A DNA stretch of 49,540 bases, from NCBI GenBank assembly GCA_025450635.1, contig JANWHA010000098.1:1-49540 (forward strand). Reading direction: 5' to 3'. Of the stretch, positions 26,607 through 32,687 are shown piece by piece (the first letter of the stretch is position 1; the number at the start of each line of letters is the position of its first letter). A program made the translations under genes and the position numbers. This stretch comes from Croceibacterium sp. Lineage in GTDB: Bacteria; Pseudomonadota; Alphaproteobacteria; Sphingomonadales; Sphingomonadaceae. The notes under the pieces are model-generated. The model saw only the letters and a program-made list of their open reading frames with translations, did no database searches and was not told the origin of the DNA.

Positions 26607-28028
26607 TCAAAGGCCGAGCTTCTCCAGCCGCTCGACTTCCTCGCGATAGGGCCGGATGCCGCGGTACATGAGGTATGTGGCCGTCGGCAGGAAGATCGCC
26701 GCGGTGATCAGGATCGACAGCCAGACCTTGCTCTCGTCGACGACGACGTATGTGCTGACCCAGCCGATCACAAAGCTGCCCATCGCCCCGAAAAAGGTGA
26801 ACATGAACAGATAGAAGGCGCTGATCTGGCCGCGCTTCTCGTTCGGCGTGATCCGCTGCACCGCGGCGTTCTGGGCCGGCGCTCCGGCGAGGCCGAAGAA
26901 CACCCCGAGCGACATCAGGGTGATCGCCAGGACGCCGTTCGGCATCAAGGGCGTCAGGACCGTGCACACCGTGGTGCAGGCGAAGATGATCGCCGTCGCC
27001 CGGATGTTGGCATCCTTGTGCCGCTTGGCCAGCCACTGGACGAACAGCGTCCCGGCGACGATGCCCGCCAGCATGGCGACCAGCTGCAGTGAGCCGAGCA
27101 GCGCGCCCGTTTGGGCTTCGCTCCAGCCATAGGTGCGTTTCATGAACGGGATCCGCCAGGCGGGCAGGCCCTGGCTCTCGACGGCCGACAGGGCGAGCGC
27201 AGCGAACAGCGGCAGGAAGACCTGCCTGTTCTGCCAGATGGCAACGGCCGCATCGAATCCCAGGAAGGCGAGCACCTTGCGTCCGAACGAAGCGCCTTCA
27301 GGCACGAGCTGATGCGCTTCGGGCGGGCTGCGGCGGGGCGGTTCCTTGACGAACAGCATGATCACGCCGGCGAGCAGGCCGAGCCCGCCGATGATGATCA
27401 TCACCAACTGCCAGTTGAACGTCATGATGCCGAGGACGGAGACCTTGGTCGGCAGCGTCGCCGTCCAGGCGATCATCTGTCCGCCGAGAATATTGCCGAG
27501 CGAGCTTCCGCCGATGTAGCCAAGCTGGATAAGCGCGAACACGAGCGGGATACGCAGCGGCCGGAAGTAGTCGACCAGCATGGAATAAGACCCCGGCCCA
27601 TTGGCCGACACCGAGGCGCCGACGAACAGGCGCGAGGCGATCAACTGGCCAAAGTTCTGGGCAATTCCGCCCAGCGCCATGATAATGCCAAGGATCGAGA
27701 TACCGCCCGACAGCACCCATTTGCGCGGGTAGATATCGACCAGCCGCGCGAGCGGGATGCCGACGATCACGAAGGCGATCACGCTCGCCGGGCCGAGCAG
27801 GAAGCCGAGCGTGGCGTCCGAGATGCCGAAGCTGCCCTTGATCCGCTCGGCCAGCATGCCGAACACGGTCTGGTCGAAGAACATCGTAAAGGTGGCGAAG
27901 ATGATCGCGGCGAGGGCGAACCAGCCCCAGCCCTCTGACGGCCACGGCTGCGCGCTGGGCATACCCACGTCCGCGGCCGCGTTTTCGGCTTCCGCGACCA
28001 TGCCGGGCGCGGTCGGCGCTATAGCCAT
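26607..28028 (-). CDS. MFS transporter
   Basis: Predicted 473-aa major facilitator with twelve likely membrane helices after a 30-residue cytoplasmic lead. Helix 1 has FFDQTVFGMLAERIKGSFGISDATLG, and the helix 2-3 loop has RLVDIYPRKWVLSGG. It differs from the other MFS protein in the locus and is probably not a recent duplicate. A good ribosome site (AGGGAGAGAG) precedes ATG 28028. It is the first gene of the minus-strand catabolic series and is divergent from the exported SnoaL-fold gene across 138 bases, which also contain a small GC hairpin at 28045-28063. An importer of an aromatic compound is likely. Confidence 0.88.
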   Translation of the reverse strand: MAIAPTAPGMVAEAENAAADVGMPSAQPWPSEGWGWFALAAIIFATFTMFFDQTVFGMLAERIKGSFGISDATLGFLLGPASVIAFVIVGIPLARLVDIYPRKWVLSGGISILGIIMALGGIAQNFGQLIASRLFVGASVSANGPGSYSMLVDYFRPLRIPLVFALIQLGYIGGSSLGNILGGQMIAWTATLPTKVSVLGIMTFNWQLVMIIIGGLGLLAGVIMLFVKEPPRRSPPEAHQLVPEGASFGRKVLAFLGFDAAVAIWQNRQVFLPLFAALALSAVESQGLPAWRIPFMKRTYGWSEAQTGALLGSLQLVAMLAGIVAGTLFVQWLAKRHKDANIRATAIIFACTTVCTVLTPLMPNGVLAITLMSLGVFFGLAGAPAQNAAVQRITPNEKRGQISAFYLFMFTFFGAMGSFVIGWVSTYVVVDESKVWLSILITAAIFLPTATYLMYRGIRPYREEVERLEKLGL

Positions 28029-28166
28029 TCACTCTCTCCCTTGGGGCGCGTCTTTCGCGCGCCTTCGTGAATCTGCTTGCGGCGGTTTGTAGGCAGCGAA
28101 TAGACGAAGGCGAAGCGAAAACTTGTCGACAGATGTTGCGCGTCATGCGCCGGGGGAGAAACAAAC

Positions 28167-28763
28167 ATGCCGAGATTCGTTGCCCGCGCGGTGCTCACCG
28201 CCGCCGTCCTCATCACCACCGGAGCCCTTTCGATGACCGCTCAAGCCAAGCAACCGACCTATTCCGCCCACTATGCCGAGGACCGCTCCGAGATCGAGGA
28301 CCTGATGGCGCGCTACCTGTTCGCGATCGATTACTTCGACTGGGATTCGTACGTCGAGACTTTCGCCCCCGACGGCGAGCTGACCTTCGCCAGCGGTACC
28401 TCCAAGGGGCGCGACGCCATCCGCGCGGCGGTGACCAGCTTTTCCAGCCGCATCGGCCAGTTCTATCACACCGAGGACGGCAAGCCGGCCAAGCTGCGCC
28501 ACGTGATCCTGCAATCGTCGATCCGCGTCGAGGGCAATCATGCCTGGGGCCGCACGCTGTGGGTCGAGATGGCCAATCACGGACCCGGCGACACGATGAA
28601 GATGGGCACTTACGGCATTTACGAGGACGAGTTCAGCAAGATCGGCGGCCACTGGTTCATCCAGAAGCGCAACGTGCTCAACGAATTCCTCAAGGGCCGC
28701 AATTCGGGTCCGAACAACCCGGTGCGCGACATGGACGCGCTGGCTGAGGCGGCCAGGAAGTGA
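28167..28763 (+). CDS. Exported SnoaL/NTF2-fold protein
   Basis: Predicted 198-aa protein with an N-terminal signal peptide (cleavage expected after AQA at 25-27), then a SnoaL-like domain: DRSEIEDLMARYLFAIDYFDWDSYVETFAPDG. The candidate catalytic pair is Asp55 and His112, 57 residues apart, the same spacing as in the two other SnoaL-fold proteins of this locus. It would act in the periplasm, which is unusual for catabolic SnoaL enzymes. A strong ribosome site (GGGGGAGA) precedes the ATG. The stop overlaps the start of its paralogue (GTGA). The substrate is unknown. Confidence 0.82.
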   Translation: MPRFVARAVLTAAVLITTGALSMTAQAKQPTYSAHYAEDRSEIEDLMARYLFAIDYFDWDSYVETFAPDGELTFASGTSKGRDAIRAAVTSFSSRIGQFYHTEDGKPAKLRHVILQSSIRVEGNHAWGRTLWVEMANHGPGDTMKMGTYGIYEDEFSKIGGHWFIQKRNVLNEFLKGRNSGPNNPVRDMDALAEAARK

Positions 28764-29239
28764 GCTACGCTGCCGACCGCGCCGAAATCGAGGACCTGAT
28801 GGCGCGGTACCTGTTCGCGATGGATTACCACGACGCCGACGGCTACGCCGAATGCTTCACCGAGGACGGCGAGCTCGACTGGGCGATGGGCGTGGCGCGC
28901 GGGCGCGAGGCAATCCGCGCCGAGGCGCTGTCGTTCAAGGAGCGCATCGGCGAAATCTTCAAGGATAGTTCGGGCGCAGCGGCCAAGCTGCGTCACGTAG
29001 TGGCGCACAAGGCGATCCGCGTCGACGGCGACCGGGCATGGAACACCGGCTTCTGGTTCGAGATGACCAACGGCGGTCCCGACGGCTCGATCGCCTTGCC
29101 GAGCTTCGGCATCTACGAAGACGACCTTGTGCGGGTCGACGCGCGCTGGCTGTTCCGGCGGCGGAAGATCTATAACGAGTTCCTGCCGGGCCGCGAATCC
29201 GGCCCGGCCAACCCGGTAGTCGCCATGGACGCCGCCTAA
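28760..29239 (+). CDS. Cytoplasmic SnoaL/NTF2-fold protein, tandem paralogue
   Basis: Predicted 159-aa protein, clearly related to the preceding gene product: both have EIEDLMARYLFA, DGEL, GR(D/E)AIRA, AKLRHV and a closing NEFL..GR.SGP.NPV. It lacks a signal peptide. The candidate catalytic pair is Asp22 and His79, again 57 residues apart. The start is GTG 28760, overlapping the previous stop. The tandem pair probably arose by duplication, followed by gain or loss of the export signal. Known relatives include dehydratases, dehydrochlorinases and cofactor-free lignin-dimer lyases; the reaction here is open. Confidence 0.82.
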   Translation: MSYAADRAEIEDLMARYLFAMDYHDADGYAECFTEDGELDWAMGVARGREAIRAEALSFKERIGEIFKDSSGAAAKLRHVVAHKAIRVDGDRAWNTGFWFEMTNGGPDGSIALPSFGIYEDDLVRVDARWLFRRRKIYNEFLPGRESGPANPVVAMDAA

Positions 29240-29242
29240 ATT

Positions 29243-29264
29243 CCCCTCCCGCTTGCGGGAGGGG
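29243..29264. repeat. GC-rich perfect hairpin after the SnoaL-fold pair
   Basis: CCCCTCCCGC and GCGGGAGGGG are separated by TT, just after the stop at 29239. No T-run follows on either strand, so it is not a standard intrinsic terminator. It resembles the short CCCTCCC hairpins scattered between sphingomonad genes and could still stabilise or end the transcript. Confidence 0.55.
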
Positions 29265-29450
29265 AGAAGGGCGATCCAACATTCGTTGGCAGCGTAACGA
29301 AAGGTCTTTCCTACAATCTGTCGTTCTGCGTATGTTCGAACCTTTCTTCCGCGATTCCCGGCTGCCGCAGCTGGCTTTCGAGCGCGGATCCGTGAAGGAT
29401 CGGTCTGGTCCTGTTTGGCCAGTGCGACGTGTGACCTTTCTTGCTCTTAA

Positions 29451-29464
29451 GTATTTGGAAATAC
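29451..29464. promoter_or_regulatory. Palindrome upstream of the second SDR gene
   Basis: GTATTT and AAATAC flank GG, a perfect inverted repeat 92 bases upstream of ATG 29556, in an AT-rich patch. It is a plausible operator for a dimeric regulator. No regulator gene adjoins it. Confidence 0.4.
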
Positions 29465-29555
29465 AGTGGACGCGGAAGAAACCGGAAGTTTTGCGGGATG
29501 TGTTTATGGGTGACTTTTCCCTGACTTTTGGAACGGCCCGCGATGGAGCGCTGAC

Positions 29556-30470
29556 ATGATCGATTTCTCCGGCCGCACGGCCTTCGTTACCGGAGGCGCC
29601 AACGGCGTCGGAATCGGCATCGTACGCAATCTGCTCGAGGCGGGCGCGAAAGTGGCAATCGCGGACATCCGCCAGGACTCGATCGACCAGGCGCTAGCCA
29701 CGCTCGACAACCGCGAGGTGATGGGCGTGCAACTCGACGTGAGGAGCCGCGAGGGCTTTGCCGCGGCGGCGGACGAGGTCGAGGCCAGGCTCGGGCCGGT
29801 CAGCCTGGTGTTCAACAACGCCGGCGTGAACCTCTTCCAGCCGATCGAGGACAGTTCGTACGACGATTGGGACTGGGTGATGGGCGTCAACCTCGGCGGG
29901 GTTATCAACGGCGTGATGACCTTCGCCCCGCGGATGAAGGCGCGCGCGCAATCGGGCGAAGTGAAGGGTGGGCACGTCACCAATACCGCCAGCATGGCCA
30001 GCTTCATCGGCAGCGGCACGCCGGGCATCTACAACACCAGCAAGTTTGCCGTGCGGGGCCTCAGCTATTCGCTGCGCCACTCGATGTACCGGTACGGCAT
30101 CGGCGTCAGTTGCGTGCATCCGGGCCTGGTGAAGAGCTACATCTACGCCAGCGACGACGTGCGGCCCGACGAGCTGAAAGCGGAGATGAAGCCCGTCGAC
30201 ACCGCGATGGTCGAGCGGCTCGCGGGAGTGCACGAATTCGGCATGGAGCCCGACGTCATCGGCGCGCGCATCCTCGAAGGCATCCGCGAGAACCGCGCCA
30301 ACATCTTCACCCATCCGGATCACAAGCAAGAGGTGCGCGAGATCTTCGACGAGATCCTCGCGGACTACCGCGACTATCCGAACGACCCCGGGTTCGACCA
30401 ACGAGTCGGTTTCGAGAAGATTCGCCGCGACAATTACGCCGAAACCCGGCGCAAGGCGCGCGAGATATGA
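29556..30470 (+). CDS. SDR-family NAD(P)-dependent oxidoreductase, LigD-like
   Basis: Predicted 304-aa short-chain dehydrogenase. It has TGGANGVGIG at 12-21, NNAG at 87-90 and catalytic Ser146, Tyr159 and Lys163 (GIYNTSKFA). The stretch YDDWDWVMGVNLGGVINGVMTF and the long C-terminal helix region recall LigD-type Calpha-dehydrogenases even more than the SDR at 17924. It would oxidise a secondary alcohol with NAD(P)+. It has its own upstream non-coding region, so it may be separately controlled. Two LigD-like dehydrogenases in one locus fits the use of different stereoisomers, as known for LigD/LigL/LigN. Confidence 0.87.
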   Translation: MIDFSGRTAFVTGGANGVGIGIVRNLLEAGAKVAIADIRQDSIDQALATLDNREVMGVQLDVRSREGFAAAADEVEARLGPVSLVFNNAGVNLFQPIEDSSYDDWDWVMGVNLGGVINGVMTFAPRMKARAQSGEVKGGHVTNTASMASFIGSGTPGIYNTSKFAVRGLSYSLRHSMYRYGIGVSCVHPGLVKSYIYASDDVRPDELKAEMKPVDTAMVERLAGVHEFGMEPDVIGARILEGIRENRANIFTHPDHKQEVREIFDEILADYRDYPNDPGFDQRVGFEKIRRDNYAETRRKAREI

Positions 30471-30507
30471 TGCTGGCGGTTCAGCTTCGCTGGGCTAGGG
30501 CGGCCGC

Positions 30508-30879
30508 ATGACCTTCCGCACCCCGTTCGTGGCCGCCCTGGCGCTGGCCCTCGCCGCGCCGGCCATGGCCCAGCAGGCCAAGCCGACGCCGCAACTGACC
30601 GACGATCAGCGCGTGCTGCTGCATTGCTCGGCCACTTTTGCGCTGGTCTCGGGCCGCCAGCACGCCAAGGACCCGCGGGCGCTCGCCTTCCCCGACGTGA
30701 CCCAACGGGGGCGCGAGTACTTCGTGCGCGCGATGGTGCAGCTCATGGATGACGCCGGCCTCGATCACGACGCGATCGCGAAATTGGTCTCGCAGGAGGC
30801 GGCGGGGTTGCAAGACCCCGGCGTGCTCTACAAGCAGATGCCCACCTGCCTCGCCTCGCTGCAAGCGTCTGGATTGTGA
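30508..30879 (+). CDS. Small exported protein of unknown function
   Basis: Predicted 123-aa protein with a signal peptide (MTFRTPFVAALALALAAPAMA, cleavage after AMA). The mature part of about 100 residues is mostly helical by composition and has two cysteines, in LLHCSATFALV and near the C terminus in MPTCLASLQ. They could form a disulfide in the periplasm. I do not recognise a named family. The spacing of 37 bases from the SDR gene leaves room for its own start but not an obvious promoter. The catabolic locus appears to end here. Confidence 0.65.
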   Translation: MTFRTPFVAALALALAAPAMAQQAKPTPQLTDDQRVLLHCSATFALVSGRQHAKDPRALAFPDVTQRGREYFVRAMVQLMDDAGLDHDAIAKLVSQEAAGLQDPGVLYKQMPTCLASLQASGL

Positions 30880-30930
30880 ACGGCCGTTCAGGTTCCGCTA
30901 AGCGTCGTTGTGCCAAGCTGCCGGCACTTG

Positions 30931-30958
30931 CGTGAAGGAGGATTCGTGAAGGAGGATT
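30931..30958 (+). repeat. 14-base tandem duplication carrying the ribosome site
   Basis: CGTGAAGGAGGATT occurs twice in direct, gapless succession (30931-30944 and 30945-30958). Each unit contains a perfect AAGGAGG Shine-Dalgarno sequence. The second copy is correctly spaced for the gene starting at 30965; the first is 14 bases further upstream. Confidence 0.85.
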
Positions 30959-30964
30959 GAGGTG

Positions 30965-31414
30965 ATGCGATCCCCAATTGCGTTGCTGATCTTGACCGTT
31001 GCCATGACTTCCGCGCCTGCATTGGCCAGGCATTCGGCTGATGACAACCTGGGCCGCGCGGCGCGGCAATTGGCCGATCCCGCGCGGCAGCAGCAGATCG
31101 CTCAAGCCGCGGGAGACGCCGTGGATGCGGTGCTGAGTTTGCCCGTCGGTCCGCTGCTACGCGCAGACGCGGAGATTGCCGGTGATGACCCGCGCGCGAT
31201 CGATCCCGATACGCGCGTCGGCGATCTCGCCGGCCCCGCTGCCGACGATGCGAGACGCGAGGTTAGCGAAGGGCTACCGCGGATGGCGAGCGCGATGGCC
31301 GACCTTGCAAACGCGGTGCACGATATGATCCCGCAGTTCCGCGCGATGGGTGAAAAACTCGACCGCGATTTGGACCGCGACTGGGCGGGCCATCGCACGG
31401 CCGAGCGCCGCTAG
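30965..31414 (+). CDS. Small exported protein of unknown function
   Basis: Predicted 149-aa protein with a signal peptide (MRSPIALLILTVAMTSAPALA). The mature part is helical and acidic, with LADPARQQQIAQAAGDAVDAVLSLPVGPLL and a closing segment EGLPRMASAMADLANAVHDMIPQF. No catalytic motif is visible and I do not recognise the family. It probably resides in the periplasm. I chose ATG 30965; the overlapping GTG at 30962 is an alternative. The duplicated ribosome site upstream suggests strong translation. Confidence 0.65.
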   Translation: MRSPIALLILTVAMTSAPALARHSADDNLGRAARQLADPARQQQIAQAAGDAVDAVLSLPVGPLLRADAEIAGDDPRAIDPDTRVGDLAGPAADDARREVSEGLPRMASAMADLANAVHDMIPQFRAMGEKLDRDLDRDWAGHRTAERR

Positions 31415-31473
31415 CGCCCTTCTCCGTCTGCTGCCTGTAGACGCGCAAGGCACCTTGCGGCATTGCCGCCGCA

Positions 31474-32145
31474 ATGTGGCAGCTGCATTGTTTCCCCTTG
31501 TGCCCGTTCAGCCGCAAGGTCCGCCTCGCCCTTAGCGAGAAGGGCGTCCAGTTCACCCTCGTCCGCGAGAATCCGTGGGAAGGGGGCGATGCGCTCTACG
31601 CGCTCAATCCCGCCGGTCTGACCCCGGTGCTGCGCGACCCCAACAAGCCGCTCACGCTCGCCGACAGCCGGGCGATTTGCGAATATCTCGAGGAGACCGT
31701 CGACAAGGCACCGCTGATTCTCGGCACCGCCGCCCAGCGCGCCGAAATTCGCCGGCTGGTGGCGATGTTCGACGAGCAGTTTTTCGGCGACGTGACCCAT
31801 CCGATGCTGCACGAACGGATGAAGAAGCGCCTCGTGCTGCGCACTCCGCCGGACTCGAAGCTGCTGCGCGAGACGATGCGGCTGGCGCACGAGCATCTCG
31901 ATTACATCGACTGGCTGATCGACAACCGTCGCTGGCTGGCGGGTGCCCAACTGAGCCTCGCCGACTTCGCCGCGGCGGCGCAGATCTCGGTTGCCGACTA
32001 TCTCGGCGGGATCGATTGGGCGGGGCACGAAGAGGCGCACGGCTGGTACCGCGTGATGAAGAGCCGCCCGAGCTTCCGCCCGCTTCTGACCGAAAAGATG
32101 GAAGGCATTCCGGCGCCGGCCGGGTATAGCGACCCTAACAGCTAA
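31474..32145 (+). CDS. fzlA: Glutathione S-transferase family protein, FzlA-like
   Basis: Predicted 223-aa GST-fold protein. It has an N-terminal thioredoxin-like domain ([38 protein letters not shown]) and a C-terminal helical domain. The ending [17 protein letters not shown], then [24 protein letters not shown] resembles FzlA, the FtsZ-binding GST-like protein needed for constriction in Caulobacter and conserved in alphaproteobacteria. If correct, it bends FtsZ filaments rather than conjugating glutathione. The neighbourhood (MsrB, PBP1A) is core genome. The start lacks a strong ribosome site. A catalytic GST cannot be ruled out. Confidence 0.7.
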   Translation: MWQLHCFPLCPFSRKVRLALSEKGVQFTLVRENPWEGGDALYALNPAGLTPVLRDPNKPLTLADSRAICEYLEETVDKAPLILGTAAQRAEIRRLVAMFDEQFFGDVTHPMLHERMKKRLVLRTPPDSKLLRETMRLAHEHLDYIDWLIDNRRWLAGAQLSLADFAAAAQISVADYLGGIDWAGHEEAHGWYRVMKSRPSFRPLLTEKMEGIPAPAGYSDPNS

Positions 32146-32174
32146 TTCCCATATCGGCAGGGAAGGAGGCCTCC

Positions 32175-32579
32175 ATGACCGATAAGATGAACCTCACCGA
32201 CGCGGAATGGCGCGAGCGGCTGACGCCCGAGCAATACGCCATCCTGCGCCAGAAAGGCACCGAGCGCGCGTTCACCGGCGAGTACGAGAAGAACAAGGCC
32301 GCGGGCGAATATGTCTGCGCGGCATGCGGGCAGCCGTTGTTCGAAAGCGAAGACAAGTTCGATTCCGGTTCCGGCTGGCCAAGCTTCGTGCGCCCGGCCG
32401 AAGATGGGGCGGTCGAAGAGCATCGCGACATCGCGCACGGCATGATCCGCACCGAGGTCGTATGCGCGCGTTGCGAGAGCCATCTGGGTCATGTGTTCGA
32501 AGACGGCCCGCGCGATCGCGGCGGCTTGCGCTATTGCGTCAACAGCGCGTCGCTCAACTTCAAGCCGGAGGAAAACTGA
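32175..32579 (+). CDS. msrB: Peptide-methionine (R)-S-oxide reductase MsrB
   Basis: Predicted 134-aa MsrB, which reduces the R form of methionine sulfoxide in proteins. Zinc cysteines are Cys48, Cys51, Cys97 and Cys100. The catalytic Cys121 lies in [16 protein letters not shown] and [10 protein letters not shown] are further family motifs. AAGGAGG precedes the ATG at ideal spacing. No signal peptide, so it acts in the cytoplasm. The partner MsrA is encoded far downstream at 48397. Confidence 0.95.
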   Translation: MTDKMNLTDAEWRERLTPEQYAILRQKGTERAFTGEYEKNKAAGEYVCAACGQPLFESEDKFDSGSGWPSFVRPAEDGAVEEHRDIAHGMIRTEVVCARCESHLGHVFEDGPRDRGGLRYCVNSASLNFKPEEN

Positions 32580-32687
32580 CCGGCGCAGGCCCGTTTGCCG
32601 TTAACGCTGTGTTTTGTTTCCTCTATGCAAGCGCGCTGAGACACCGGGCGGCGGGACCCGCTCACTTATCACGGCTGACGGGGCCAG

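Larger units (their letters stand above)
29240..29555. other. Non-coding stretch before the second SDR gene
   Basis: About 316 bases, visibly richer in A and T than the flanking genes in its right half. It holds the GC hairpin at 29243-29264 and a 6+2+6 palindrome at 29451-29464. A 75-codon open frame (29332-29559) has atypical composition and no ribosome site, so I do not call it a gene. The stretch most likely carries the promoter and control site of the SDR gene at 29556. Confidence 0.55.

Noticed and set aside
29243-29264. Intrinsic terminator after the SnoaL-fold pair
   Set aside because: The stem is perfect but no T-run follows on either strand, so it is listed as a hairpin repeat.
29332-29559. 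75-codon open frame before the second SDR gene
   Set aside because: No ribosome site, atypical residue mix, and it crosses the palindrome and probable promoter. The four-base overlap with the SDR start looks fortuitous.
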